A stretch of DNA of 64,000 nucleotides from an uncultured Phocaeicola sp. (GCA_944320135.1 CALUGI010000015.1:1-64000), one strand, 5' to 3'. Counted from the first letter of the stretch, positions 27,819 through 37,989 are shown. Numbers and translations: made by a program. The notes: generated by a model from the sequence alone, not told the origin.

Positions 27819-29912
27819 GTGAACGTGTTCAATCCGGAGAACATCCGTTACAACAAGTCGCTCCCGAAGGTGATGTTTTCTTCCTTGCATTTGTTCGGCA
27901 AGGAAATCGAGGTGGGGAAAGAGTATGACGGGAATGTCATTCTTCCGGAAGATTTGAATACTGTAAAGAGAATAGAGTTGGACTACAGCCAGAGCGTGTT
28001 CGTGTTGGAGGTAGGTTCCGACAACTTCAACCTGCCGGAAAAGACGGCCTACATGTACCGGCTCGACGGATTCAATGACGAGTGGCTGGCCTTGCCCGCA
28101 GGAATGAACCGTCTGACGTTCACGAATCTGGCTCCGGGCAAGTACGTGTTGAATGTCAAGGCGGTGAACAGCGACGGATATGAGGGGACTGAGGTATCCC
28201 GGTTGGGAATCATTGTCCATCCTCCGTTCTGGTTGTCATGGTGGGCATACTTGTGCTATGGCTTCCTCGTCGTGCTGGCGTTGCTGCTGGCGCGCAGGCA
28301 TATCTTGCGGAGGGAGCGCGAGAAGTTCCATATCCGGCAGGTGGAGCAGGAGGCCGCGAAGAATGAAGAAATCAGCCAGATGAAGTTCCGCTTCTTTACC
28401 AACATCAGTCATGAACTTCGCACTCCGCTGACTTTGATTGTCGCTCCGCTGGAGGAGCTCTTGGCAAAGGAAAAGGATGAGTCGCGCAAGTCTGTCTTGA
28501 TGTTGATGTACAGAAACGCGAAACGTTTGCTGACGCTGGTCAATCAGTTGCTTGACTTCCGGAAAGGAGAGATGAGCGGCCATCAGCTTTCGTTGTCTGA
28601 AGGTGACATTGTGTCATACATACGCGAGGTGTGCAATTCTTTCCTGCTGATGGCAGACAAGAAGCATATCCAGTTTTCCTTCTTCTCCGGCGTGGAAAGT
28701 TTCCCGATGGCGTTTGATGCGGACAAGATTGGCAAAGTGGTGATGAACCTGCTTTCAAACGCTTTCAAGTACACTCCCGACGGAGGGCGTGTAACCGTCA
28801 TGCTGGAGCATGTGGAGGGTGAACGGGAAACGATGGAAATCAAGGTGTCGGATACAGGAATAGGCATACCGGACACTGACAAGGAACGTATCTTTGAGCG
28901 TTTCTACCAGACTGAACATAAAGGAGCGGGGGAAACTACAGGGAGCGGCATCGGGCTGAGTTTGGTGCGCGACTTTGTCGGCTTGCATGACGGAACGGTT
29001 GAAGTGTTTGACAATATCGGAACAGGGTCTGTGTTCGTTGTCCGTCTGCCTGTGAAGCATGTGGATGTGGCCGCAGAATTGTCGGAACCTGTCGTCGAAC
29101 TGTATGGCGGGAGAGATGAACCGGAGAAAATGACGGAGCAAACAGACCGGAACCATTTTCCGCTTTTGCTTGTGGTGGACGACAATGAAGATTTCCGGAC
29201 ATTCATGAAGCATAGTTTGGAACTGCAATATCGGGTAAAGGTTGCTTCAAACGGTGAAGAAGCATGGAAGATGATACAAGAAAAGCAGCCGGACCTTGTG
29301 ATTACGGATGTGATGATGCCGGGAATGGACGGGAATGAGCTGTGCCGGCTTATAAAGTCTGACAAACGGACTTCGCACATTCCGGTGATATTGCTTACAG
29401 CGCGTCAGGCGGTAGAATCGAAGGTGAGGGGGCTTAAAACGGGAGTTGACGATTATGTGACCAAACCTTTCAATATGATTGTGTTGGTTTTGCGCATCCG
29501 CAAACTGATAGAGTTGAGCCGCTATCGTCAGGCTACCCATGCGGTGATTGATCCTGCTCCCAGCGACATCGTAATCACTTCCTTGGATGAGAAACTGATT
29601 GAGAAAGCGATAAAATATGTGGAAAAAAATATTTCAAGAAGCGACCTGTCGGTGGAAGAACTGAGCCGGGAACTTGGTATGAGTCGTGTGCATCTGTACA
29701 AAAAGCTGTTGCAGATAACCGGCAAGACCCCGATTGAGTTCATTCGTGTGATTCGGCTGAAAAGGGCTGCCCAGTTGTTGCGTGAAAGCCAGCTCCATGT
29801 GTCGGAAGTGGCCTACGAAGTGGGCTTCAACAATCCGAAGTATTTCAGCCGCTATTTCAAGGAAGAATTCGGCGTTCTGCCTTCTGCATATCAGGAAAAG
29901 GAAGGCAAATAA
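27819..29912 (+). CDS. hybrid two-component system regulator, C-terminal kinase/receiver/AraC half
   Basis: 697 residues if translation restarts at the GTG at 27819; the frame is the same as that of the sensor half. Order: Y_Y_Y domain (about 45-135), one transmembrane helix (138-158), HisKA with phospho-acceptor H198 in FFTNISHELRTPL, HATPase_c (NAFKYTPDGG, DTGIGIP, GSGIGLSLV), receiver domain with D497 in LVITDVMMPG, and an AraC-type HTH (600-695, ending VAYEVGFNNPKYFSRYFKEEFG). All catalytic residues are present, so only the TAG at 27813 separates this from a normal 1,300-residue HTCS. Without the upstream half it lacks a signal peptide and sensor. Confidence 0.88.
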   Translation: MNVFNPENIRYNKSLPKVMFSSLHLFGKEIEVGKEYDGNVILPEDLNTVKRIELDYSQSVFVLEVGSDNFNLPEKTAYMYRLDGFNDEWLALPAGMNRLTFTNLAPGKYVLNVKAVNSDGYEGTEVSRLGIIVHPPFWLSWWAYLCYGFLVVLALLLARRHILRREREKFHIRQVEQEAAKNEEISQMKFRFFTNISHELRTPLTLIVAPLEELLAKEKDESRKSVLMLMYRNAKRLLTLVNQLLDFRKGEMSGHQLSLSEGDIVSYIREVCNSFLLMADKKHIQFSFFSGVESFPMAFDADKIGKVVMNLLSNAFKYTPDGGRVTVMLEHVEGERETMEIKVSDTGIGIPDTDKERIFERFYQTEHKGAGETTGSGIGLSLVRDFVGLHDGTVEVFDNIGTGSVFVVRLPVKHVDVAAELSEPVVELYGGRDEPEKMTEQTDRNHFPLLLVVDDNEDFRTFMKHSLELQYRVKVASNGEEAWKMIQEKQPDLVITDVMMPGMDGNELCRLIKSDKRTSHIPVILLTARQAVESKVRGLKTGVDDYVTKPFNMIVLVLRIRKLIELSRYRQATHAVIDPAPSDIVITSLDEKLIEKAIKYVEKNISRSDLSVEELSRELGMSRVHLYKKLLQITGKTPIEFIRVIRLKRAAQLLRESQLHVSEVAYEVGFNNPKYFSRYFKEEFGVLPSAYQEKEGK

Positions 29913-30009
29913 CAAACGATACCCAACAAGGAAACAAATGCGACTTGCGTTGGCGTAAAACAGGTCCTTGTATAAAACATTTGAAATCGGCAATTCGGCT
30001 TGTAACCGT

Positions 30010-30017
30010 TACTTTTG
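30010..30017 (+). promoter_or_regulatory. -7 box (TACTTTTG) of the GH31-GH2-GH3 operon
   Basis: TAnnTTTG match 61 bp before the GH31 start. No good -33 element at the usual distance, as expected for a promoter needing an activator such as the HTCS. Confidence 0.45.
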
Positions 30018-30071
30018 CATGTAGAGAAAAGAGTTTTTTTTATCGTTTAACTTTAAACATCAGTTGGGTAT

Positions 30072-32951
30072 ATGAATATGAAAAACATTTCCAGTTGTCT
30101 GCTGGCCGGCTTGTTGCTTGGCTCATGTTCGGGCGTTTGCGAGCAGACTGATAACGGAGTGATTGTAAAAGTGCAGCAGGAGGGCAATACGGGCGTGCGT
30201 TTAGTCCGCTTGGAAGTGATGGGCGACAAACTCATTCATGTGTCGGCTACTCCTGAAGGCAAGTTTGCCGATTCTCAAAGTCTGGTCGTCGTTCCGCAAA
30301 AGGAACGGGTTCCTTTTAACGTCATTCAGCAGGGAGACACGGTGACGGTTGTCACCGACGATGTCCGTGCTTCTGTCCTTGCATCGACAGGTGAGGTCTG
30401 GTTTGCCGATGAAGATGGAAATATGATTCTTCGGGAAAACAAGGGAGGCGGAAAGACGTTTGCTCCGATAGAGGCGGAAGGCACGAAGGGCTATACGGTC
30501 CGCCAGGTATTCGAGTCTCCGGATGACGAGGCATTCTATGGCTTAGGACAGCATCAGGCGGATGAGTTCAATTATAAAGGAAAGAACGAAGAACTGTTCC
30601 AGTATAATACGAAAGTTTCCGTTCCGTTCGTGGTGTCCAACAAGAACTATGGCGTGCTTTTCGACAGTTACTCGCTTTGCCGGTTCGGGAATCCGAACGA
30701 CTATTCCCAGTTGGGCGAGGTGTTCAAGCTGTATGACAAGGACGGAAAAGAAGGGGCGGTTACTGGAACTTACATCCCGGCATCGGGTTCGGACGTTGAA
30801 ACGTTGGTTCGCCGTGAGGACTCCCTTTATTTTGAGCATCTGGCAAGGGGCGACTTGTCGCATGTGGTGAATCTGCCTAAGGATTTCCCGTTGTTCGGTT
30901 CGAAAGTGACATACGAAGGGGAGATTGAGCCTTCGCAGAGTGGAGAGTTCAAGTTTATCCTTTATTATGCAGGATATACAAAGGTATATATAGACGGAAA
31001 GCCGGTTGTGCCCGAACGTTGGCGCACAGCATGGAATCCAAACAGCTACAAGTTCTCCGTGAATCTGGAAGCAGGCAAGCGCGTTCCGCTGAAAGTGGAA
31101 TGGATTCCCGACGGGGCCGTTTCTTATTCGGGTTTGCGCGTGTTGAGTCCGGTCGATCCGAAAGAGCAGGGCAAGCAGTCGTGGTGGAGCGAAATGACCA
31201 AGCAGCTGGACTATTACTTTGTGGCGGGCGATGACATGGACGAGGTTATCAGCGGTTACCGCACGCTGACCGGGAAATCGCAGATTATGCCGAAATGGGC
31301 GATGGGCTATTGGCAGAGCCGTGAGAAATACAATACGCAGGCGGAGATGCTGGGGGCGTTGAAAGGCTTCCGTGACCGGCGGATTCCGATAGACAACATT
31401 GTGCTCGACTGGAACCATTGGCCGGAGAACGCATGGGGGAGCCATGAGTTCGACAAGGCGCGTTTCCCGAATCCGAAAGAAATGGTCGATTCCATCCATG
31501 CCATGCACGGGCGGATGATGATTTCCGTCTGGCCGAAGTTCTACACTACGACCGAGCACTTCAAGGAGTTCGACGAGAAAGGATGGATGTACCGCCAGTC
31601 GGTGGAGGACAGCTTGAAAGACTGGGTCGGTCCGGGCTATACATACGGCTTCTATGACGCATACAGCGCCGATGCGCGCAAGCTGTTCTGGAATCAGATG
31701 TACGAACATTATTATCCGTTGGGCATTGATGCGTGGTGGATGGATGCCAGCGAGCCGAATGTGCGCGACTGCACGGATATGCAGTATCGCAAGGACTTGT
31801 GCGGACCTACCGCATTGGGTTCTTCGACGGAGTTCTTCAATGCTTACGCGCTGATGAACGCAGACGCAATCTACAACGGCCAGCGAGGTGTGGACAATGA
31901 CAGACGTGTCTTCCTGCTGACCCGTTCAGGGTTTGCCGGTTTGCAGCGGTATTCCACGGCCACCTGGAGCGGTGACATCGCGACCCGTTGGGAGGACATG
32001 AAGGCGCAGATTTCCGCCGGGCTGAACTTCGCCATGAGCGGCATTCCTTATTGGACGATGGATATCGGCGGATTTTGCGTGGAAAACCGTTATGTGGCGG
32101 GCCAGAGGCAATGGAACGAAACGAGAACCGAGAATGCCGACTACAAGGAATGGCGCGAGCTGAACACGCGCTGGTTCCAGTTCGGCGCGTTCTGCCCGCT
32201 GTACCGTGCGCACGGCCAATATCCGTTCCGCGAACCGTGGGAGATTGCACCCGAAGGCCATCCTGCCTACAATTCTATCGTCTACTATACGAAGTTGCGC
32301 TACAATATGATGCCATATATCTATTCGTTGGCGGGAATGACCTGGTTTAAGGACTATACGATTATGCGTCCGTTAGTGATGGACTTCACCGCTGACGCAA
32401 ATGTGAACAACATCGGCGACCAGTTCATGTTCGGTCCTGCCTTCATGGTGTCGCCGGTTTACCGCTACGGCGACCGCAGCCGTGAGGTCTACTTCCCGAA
32501 GTCGGAAGGCTGGTATGATTTCTATACGGGCAAGTATCAGGAAGGCGGACTGAAGGCCGAAGTGAAGGCTCCTTACGAACGTGTTCCTCTGTATGTGCGT
32601 GCGGGTTCCATCGTGCCGTTCGGCGAAGACATTCAGTATACGGACGAGAAGCCGGCAGACCATATCAGGCTGTATGTATATCAGGGAGCGGACGGAGAGT
32701 TTACGCTCTATGAGGATGAAGGCGTGAACTATAACTACGAAAAGGGTGTGTATTCGATGATTCCGATGGAGTATGACGACGAGACCCGGACGTTGACCAT
32801 CGGCGACCGCAAAGGCTCGTTCCCCGGCATGTTGGAGAAACGCACCTTTACAGTGGTTGCAGTTGATAAAGACAAGCCGCAGGCTTTCGACGCGGAAGCA
32901 AAAGGCATTGACGTGACGTACACTGGTGCCGAGCAGACCGTCAGACTTTAA
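30072..32951 (+). CDS. GH31 alpha-xylosidase with PA14 insert, lipoprotein
   Basis: 959 residues, lipobox LLLGSC (Cys19). The N-terminal beta-sandwich (FYGLGQHQADEFNYKG) is followed at about 225-360 by an inserted PA14-like domain (YEGEIEPSQSGEFKFILYYA, then KVYIDGKPV). The GH31 barrel then resumes at PKWAMGYWQSREKY. The nucleophile is D558 in WWMDASEPN, with LTRSGFAGLQRYSTATWSGD further on. GH31 with PA14 is the layout of bacterial xyloglucan alpha-xylosidases, which remove xylose from the non-reducing end of the oligosaccharides. It is the first gene of a three-gene operon with GH2 and GH3. Confidence 0.95.
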   Translation: MNMKNISSCLLAGLLLGSCSGVCEQTDNGVIVKVQQEGNTGVRLVRLEVMGDKLIHVSATPEGKFADSQSLVVVPQKERVPFNVIQQGDTVTVVTDDVRASVLASTGEVWFADEDGNMILRENKGGGKTFAPIEAEGTKGYTVRQVFESPDDEAFYGLGQHQADEFNYKGKNEELFQYNTKVSVPFVVSNKNYGVLFDSYSLCRFGNPNDYSQLGEVFKLYDKDGKEGAVTGTYIPASGSDVETLVRREDSLYFEHLARGDLSHVVNLPKDFPLFGSKVTYEGEIEPSQSGEFKFILYYAGYTKVYIDGKPVVPERWRTAWNPNSYKFSVNLEAGKRVPLKVEWIPDGAVSYSGLRVLSPVDPKEQGKQSWWSEMTKQLDYYFVAGDDMDEVISGYRTLTGKSQIMPKWAMGYWQSREKYNTQAEMLGALKGFRDRRIPIDNIVLDWNHWPENAWGSHEFDKARFPNPKEMVDSIHAMHGRMMISVWPKFYTTTEHFKEFDEKGWMYRQSVEDSLKDWVGPGYTYGFYDAYSADARKLFWNQMYEHYYPLGIDAWWMDASEPNVRDCTDMQYRKDLCGPTALGSSTEFFNAYALMNADAIYNGQRGVDNDRRVFLLTRSGFAGLQRYSTATWSGDIATRWEDMKAQISAGLNFAMSGIPYWTMDIGGFCVENRYVAGQRQWNETRTENADYKEWRELNTRWFQFGAFCPLYRAHGQYPFREPWEIAPEGHPAYNSIVYYTKLRYNMMPYIYSLAGMTWFKDYTIMRPLVMDFTADANVNNIGDQFMFGPAFMVSPVYRYGDRSREVYFPKSEGWYDFYTGKYQEGGLKAEVKAPYERVPLYVRAGSIVPFGEDIQYTDEKPADHIRLYVYQGADGEFTLYEDEGVNYNYEKGVYSMIPMEYDDETRTLTIGDRKGSFPGMLEKRTFTVVAVDKDKPQAFDAEAKGIDVTYTGAEQTVRL

Positions 32952-32959
32952 AGGAAAAC

Positions 32960-33047
32960 GCCGGGGCGTTTTCAGCAAATCTCCCCGGCGTTTTACGCGA
33001 ATCTTCCCGGCATTTTGCTGAAACGTCGGGGACTATTATGGAAAACG
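32960..33047. repeat. 22-nt-unit intergenic element, copy 5 (clearest array)
   Basis: Four back-to-back 22-nt units (32960-32981, 32982-33003, 33004-33025, 33026-33047), three with the core CCCGGCGTTTT, CCCGGCATTTT or GGGGCGTTTT. It lies between the GH31 and GH2 genes, within an apparent operon. Confidence 0.75.
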
Positions 33048-33068
33048 TATTTATAAATCGATTGTTTT

Positions 33069-35573
33069 ATGATTGGCAAATTAATATCGTTTGTGTTCGG
33101 AATAGGCTGTATGCTGCTGACGGCTTGCAACGCTTCTTCCGGCGAACCTCGCGAGCGGACAGATTTTAATGAAGGCTGGCGTTTCCATTTGGGAGACGAG
33201 CCGGAAGCGGCTGCGCCTGACTTCAAGGATGAGGATTGGAGACTGCTCGACCTTCCGCACGATTGGGCTGTGGAGGGCGATTTCAGCGAAAACAATCCTT
33301 CGGGCACGGGCGGCGGTGCGCTTCCGGGCGGAGTCGGATGGTATAGAAAGTCGTTCGTGGCGGAGAAGTCTGATGCGGACAAGATGTTCCGTATCGTGTT
33401 CGACGGCGTATATATGAACTCGGATGTATATCTCAACGGCACGTTGTTGGGACATCGTCCTTACGGCTACATCACTTTCAGCTACGATCTTACCCCTCAT
33501 CTGAGGTGGGGAGAAGAAAATGTGCTGGCTGTGCGTGTAGACAACTCGGAGCAGCCCAATTCTCGCTGGTATTCGGGATGCGGTATTTACCGGAATGTGT
33601 GGCTCGTGAAGACGGAGGCGGTGCATGTCGGCGAGTGGGGAACATACGTGACTACTCCGGTTGTGAACGAGTCGGAGGCAGTGGTGAGCGTGCAGACAAC
33701 CGTTTCTAACGAGACGGACGGCGAGGTGAAGGTTACCCTCCGCTCGTCGTTGCTCGATGCGGAGGGCAACCGTGTGGCCCAAGCGGACACCTTGTGTGAA
33801 ATCGGCATGAAGGAGGGTGCCGTTGTCCAGCAGTTGGAAGTGGCAGCTCCGCATCTTTGGGGGATAGAGACTCCTTATCTATATACGCTTGTGACTGAAC
33901 TGATGGATGGCAGCCGTTGCATTGACCGATATGAGACACCGGTGGGAATCCGTTCGTTCAGCTTTGACGCGGAGAAAGGCTTCGTCTTGAACGGAAAGTC
34001 TGCAAAAATCAACGGCGTGTGCCTGCACCACGACTTGGGATGCTTGGGAGCCGCCGTGAATACGCGCGCTATCGAGCGTCAGCTTCAGATTCTGAAGGAG
34101 ATGGGCTGCAACGGCATCCGCTGTTCGCACAATCCTCCCGCTCCGGAACTGCTCGACTTGTGCGACCGGATGGGCTTTATTGTGATGGATGAGGCTTTCG
34201 ATATGTGGCGAAAGAAGAAGACGGCTCACGATTATTCCCGCTATTTCAACGAGTGGCACGAAAGGGATTTGCATGATTACATCCTGCGCGACCGCAATCA
34301 TCCGTCGGTCTTTATGTGGAGCATCGGCAACGAGGTGCTCGAACAATGGAGCCATGCGGATGCAGACACGTTGAGTTTGGAAGAAGCGAACCTGATTCTG
34401 AACTTCGGCCATTCGGAAAGTCTTCTGGCCAAAGACGGGGAAACGAGCGTAAATTCGTTGCTCACGAAAAAGCTGGCGGACATGGTGAAGCGGCTTGACC
34501 CTACGCGTCCCGTTACAGCGGGCTGCAACGAGCCGAATCCTGCCAATCATCTGTTCAAGTCGGGCGCATTGGATATCATCGGATTCAACTATCACAATGC
34601 CAACGTGCCGGATGTTCCGGAAAACTTCCCCGGAAAACCGTTCATCATTACCGAAAGCAATTCAGCATTGGCCACGCGCGGATATTACCGGATGCCGAGC
34701 GACAAGATGTATGTCTGGCCGGAAAGATGGGACAAGCCGTTTGCGGATTCCAGCTATTCGTGTTCTTCTTACGACAATTGCCATGTGCCTTGGGGAAATA
34801 CGCACGAGGAAACCATCAAGCTGATACGCGACAATGATTTTATCAGCGGACAGTATGTGTGGACGGGCTTCGACTATATCGGCGAGCCTACGCCTTTCGG
34901 ATGGCCGGCCCGCAGTTCGTATTTCGGAATCGTCGATTTGGCCGGTTTCCCGAAGGACGCATATTACTTGTATCAGTCGGAATGGTCGGACAGGCAAGTG
35001 CTTCATCTTTTTCCGCATTGGAACTGGAAGCCGGGGCAAACGGTGGATATGTGGTGCTATTACAACAAAGCGGACGAAGTGGAGCTGTTTGTCAACGGCA
35101 AGTCGCAAGGCGTGAAGTCAAAGACCTTGGATTGCCTGCATACGGTATGGCGGGTGAAGTTTGAACCGGGAGTCGTGAAAGTCGTTTCACGGAAAGACGG
35201 CAAAACAGTAGGGGAGAAAGAAATTCGTACAGCCGGCGAGCCTGCCCGGATTCGTCTCGTGCCCGACCGCTCGCAACTAGCGGCTGACGGAAAAGACTTG
35301 AGCTTTGTTACAGTAGAAATCTTGGACAAAGACGGCAACCTGTGCCCGAATGCAGACAATCTCGTGAACTTCAAGGTGGAAGGCGATGCTTTCATTGCCG
35401 GAGTAGACAACGGGAGTCCGATTTCGATGGAGCGCTTTAAAGACAACAAGCGTCGGGCTTTCTATGGGAAATGCCTGCTTGTGGTTCAGAATAAGGGGAG
35501 AAAAGGCACGGCGAGCGTGGAAGCTGAATCAGAAGGACTTCAATCTGCAAAAACAAACATCACAATAAAATGA
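33069..35573 (+). CDS. GH2 beta-galactosidase-type lipoprotein
   Basis: 834 residues with lipobox MLLTAC (Cys20). Sugar-binding domain: FNEGWRFHLGD, LPHDWAVEGDF and GGVGWYRKSF. Immunoglobulin-like domain, then the barrel: RCSHNPPAPELLDLCDRMGF, acid/base E422 in FMWSIGNEV, nucleophile E529 in FIITESNS. The C-terminus has DUF4982-like and Ig-like parts (VELFVNGKSQGVK). In xyloglucan loci the GH2 enzyme removes beta-galactose that caps xylosyl side chains, and does so before GH31 acts. Its stop codon overlaps the start of the following GH3 gene (ATGA at 35570-35573). Confidence 0.95.
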   Translation: MIGKLISFVFGIGCMLLTACNASSGEPRERTDFNEGWRFHLGDEPEAAAPDFKDEDWRLLDLPHDWAVEGDFSENNPSGTGGGALPGGVGWYRKSFVAEKSDADKMFRIVFDGVYMNSDVYLNGTLLGHRPYGYITFSYDLTPHLRWGEENVLAVRVDNSEQPNSRWYSGCGIYRNVWLVKTEAVHVGEWGTYVTTPVVNESEAVVSVQTTVSNETDGEVKVTLRSSLLDAEGNRVAQADTLCEIGMKEGAVVQQLEVAAPHLWGIETPYLYTLVTELMDGSRCIDRYETPVGIRSFSFDAEKGFVLNGKSAKINGVCLHHDLGCLGAAVNTRAIERQLQILKEMGCNGIRCSHNPPAPELLDLCDRMGFIVMDEAFDMWRKKKTAHDYSRYFNEWHERDLHDYILRDRNHPSVFMWSIGNEVLEQWSHADADTLSLEEANLILNFGHSESLLAKDGETSVNSLLTKKLADMVKRLDPTRPVTAGCNEPNPANHLFKSGALDIIGFNYHNANVPDVPENFPGKPFIITESNSALATRGYYRMPSDKMYVWPERWDKPFADSSYSCSSYDNCHVPWGNTHEETIKLIRDNDFISGQYVWTGFDYIGEPTPFGWPARSSYFGIVDLAGFPKDAYYLYQSEWSDRQVLHLFPHWNWKPGQTVDMWCYYNKADEVELFVNGKSQGVKSKTLDCLHTVWRVKFEPGVVKVVSRKDGKTVGEKEIRTAGEPARIRLVPDRSQLAADGKDLSFVTVEILDKDGNLCPNADNLVNFKVEGDAFIAGVDNGSPISMERFKDNKRRAFYGKCLLVVQNKGRKGTASVEAESEGLQSAKTNITIK

Positions 35574-37792
35574 ATATGAACAGGATACTATTAGTCTGTT
35601 GCGCGGCGGCGTTTTTTATGAAAGGCGCGCACGCACAAGAAGAAACGCCGGCGTATTTGGATGAAAGCCGCCCGCTTGAGGTTCGTATTGCGGACGCTTT
35701 AAGCCGGATGACGGTAGAAGAAAAAGTTCGGTTGAGCTATGCGCAAGGAAAATTCAGTTCGCCGGGGTGTCCCCGCTTGGGAATCCCTGAGCTTTGGTAT
35801 TCCGACGGGCCTCACGGGGTGCGGGCGGAAATCAACTGGAACGACTGGGGGTATGCCGGATGGACGAGCGACAGCTGTACGGCGTTTCCGGCATTGACCT
35901 GTCTGGCCGCCACTTGGAATACGGAACTTTCCGCAAGATACGGGAAAGCCCTCGGCGAAGAGGCTGTGTATCGCGGAAAGGACGTGCAGCTGGGGCCGGG
36001 AGTGAACATTTATCGCACTCCCCTCAACGGACGCAACTTCGAGTATATGGGCGAAGACCCTTATCTTGCGGGTGAGATGTGCGTCCCGTACATTCAAGAA
36101 CTGCAGAAGAACGGGGTTGCCGCCTGCGTGAAACATTATGCGCTGAACAACCAGGAATTGTGGCGCGGGCATATTGATGTGGAGTTGAGCGACCGCGCGT
36201 TGTATGAAATCTACCTTCCGGCATTCAAAGCTGCCGTCGAAAGGGGAGGCGCATGGAGCGTGATGGGAGCATACAACAAGGTAAGAGGGACTCACGCCGC
36301 CCACAACAAACTGCTGAACAACGAGATTCTGAAAGGAGAATGGGGATTTGACGGGTGTGTGGTGACCGATTGGGGAGCCGCTCACGACACGTATGAAGCG
36401 GCCATGTATGGCCTTGATTTGGAAATGGGCTCTTACACCAACGGCTTGACGTCGGAGTCGGAGTTCGGATACGATGACTATTATTTGGGAAAAGCCTATC
36501 TGAAGATGATAAAGGACGGGAAAATTCCGATGGAAGTAGTTGATGACAAGGCGGCCCGCGTGCTCCGTCTGATATTTCGCACTTCGATGAACCGCAGCAA
36601 GCCGTTCGGTTCCTTATGTACGGAGGCGCATTATCAGGCTGCATACGACGTGGCGGTTGAGGGTACGGTGTTGCTGAAGAACGGCAACGGGAAGAAGCAG
36701 AAGGGCCTGCTTCCCGTCCGGCCCGGAGCTTACCGGCGGATTCTTGTGGTAGGCGACAACGCTACCCGCAACTTGATGCTCGGAGGCGGTTCGTCGGAGT
36801 TGAAAGTGAAGGACTTCATCTCTCCGTTAGAAGGGTTGCGCAAGGAATTCGGCGAGGTGGAATATGCGCAGGGATATGCGGCAGGACGTCCCATGTATGG
36901 GCAGGTAGACGTGGTTCCGCAGGAATTGACTGATTCTTTGCGCTTGGATGCGGTAGAGAAAGCTGCCGATGCCGATTTGGTGATATATATAGGCGGACTG
37001 AACAAGAACCATCTGCAGGACTGTGAGGCCGGCGACCGCATCTCGTACAACCTTCCTTTCGGGCAAGATGAGCTGATTCGGTCGTTGCTGGAAGTGAACA
37101 AGAATATGGTGGTAGTGCTGTTGAGCGGCAATGCGGTGGCGATGCCTTGGCTTGATGATGTCCCTTCGGTGGTGCAGACGTGGTATTTGGGCACGATAAC
37201 CGGGAAGGCTTTGGCGGATGTGCTGAGCGGCGACGCAAATCCGAGCGGGAAACTTCCGTTCACTTATCCGGTAAAATTGGAAGATTGCCCGGCGCATCAT
37301 TTTGACGCATTGTGCTATCCGGGAGACAGCATCAGAGAAGTGTATAAGGAAGACATTTTGGTGGGATACAGATGGTATGATACGAAGGGTGTCAAGCCTT
37401 TGTTTCCGTTCGGTTACGGCTTGAGCTATACTTCCTTTGAATATGGAAAGGCAAGGCTTTCTTCCGACAAGATGTCCGCTTCAGGCCGGATAGAGCTTTC
37501 ATGTACGGTGAAAAACACGGGAAGCGCAGCGGGCAAGGAGACCGTGCAGCTGTATGTCGGCGACGAGAAGTGCAGCGTGCTCCGTCCGGTGAAGGAATTG
37601 AAGGCGTTCCGAAAAATCCGGTTGGAGCCGGGTGAAGAAAAAACGGTTACGTTTGCCGTCACTCCCGACATGCTGAAGTTTTTTGACGACAAAAAGCATG
37701 AGTGGAGCGCAGAGCCCGGAAAATTCAAGCTGTATGTAGGCGCTTCTTCCGCAGATATACGCAGCGAGGCGGAGTTTGTCTACCGGCCATAG
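35570..37792 (+). CDS. GH3 beta-glucosidase
   Basis: 740 residues with signal peptide (MNMNRILLVCCAAAFFMKGAHAQ; the ATG at 35576 is an alternative). Barrel motifs: WYSDGPHGVRAE, LGPGVNIYRTPLNGRNFEYMGEDP, KHYALNNQE, nucleophile D267 in VVTDWGAAHD. The C-terminal domain and FnIII-like domain (FPFGYGLSYTSFEY) follow. It is the second GH3 of the locus and would release glucose from the stripped cello-oligosaccharide backbone. ATGA overlap with GH2 shows translational coupling. Confidence 0.95.
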   Translation: MNMNRILLVCCAAAFFMKGAHAQEETPAYLDESRPLEVRIADALSRMTVEEKVRLSYAQGKFSSPGCPRLGIPELWYSDGPHGVRAEINWNDWGYAGWTSDSCTAFPALTCLAATWNTELSARYGKALGEEAVYRGKDVQLGPGVNIYRTPLNGRNFEYMGEDPYLAGEMCVPYIQELQKNGVAACVKHYALNNQELWRGHIDVELSDRALYEIYLPAFKAAVERGGAWSVMGAYNKVRGTHAAHNKLLNNEILKGEWGFDGCVVTDWGAAHDTYEAAMYGLDLEMGSYTNGLTSESEFGYDDYYLGKAYLKMIKDGKIPMEVVDDKAARVLRLIFRTSMNRSKPFGSLCTEAHYQAAYDVAVEGTVLLKNGNGKKQKGLLPVRPGAYRRILVVGDNATRNLMLGGGSSELKVKDFISPLEGLRKEFGEVEYAQGYAAGRPMYGQVDVVPQELTDSLRLDAVEKAADADLVIYIGGLNKNHLQDCEAGDRISYNLPFGQDELIRSLLEVNKNMVVVLLSGNAVAMPWLDDVPSVVQTWYLGTITGKALADVLSGDANPSGKLPFTYPVKLEDCPAHHFDALCYPGDSIREVYKEDILVGYRWYDTKGVKPLFPFGYGLSYTSFEYGKARLSSDKMSASGRIELSCTVKNTGSAAGKETVQLYVGDEKCSVLRPVKELKAFRKIRLEPGEEKTVTFAVTPDMLKFFDDKKHEWSAEPGKFKLYVGASSADIRSEAEFVYRP

Positions 37793-37820
37793 AAATCGTC
37801 TCTCGTATATGCGGAAATTG

Positions 37821-37910
37821 TCCGTCCGCTTCAATGGAAAACTTCCCGGCGTTTTGGTCAATGCGCCACGGCGTTTTTCGTTGAAACGGGCGGACAATTT
37901 TGTTCGGACG
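37821..37910. repeat. 22-nt-unit intergenic element, copy 6
   Basis: Units at 37821-37842, 37843-37864 and 37865-37887. The outer flanks AAATTGTCCG (from 37815) and CGGACAATTT (to 37900) pair, so the element can fold into one long imperfect hairpin behind the GH3 gene and may act as terminator. Confidence 0.65.
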
Positions 37911-37989
37911 GTGCAGCAGGAACAGGGCGCAAAATACTAATAGAAAATAAAAGTGGACGGATAATAGACGGAGAGTGAGGGGAAAAATG

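Noticed and set aside
26643..28220. Minus-strand open frame of 525 codons opposite the HTCS gene
   Set aside because: It is antisense to conserved Reg_prop and Y_Y_Y sequence and has no recognisable features. It crosses the TAG region only because the opposite strand is open there.
32960..33047. CRISPR array
   Set aside because: Units of 22 nt follow each other directly without spacers and differ in sequence; no cas genes are seen.
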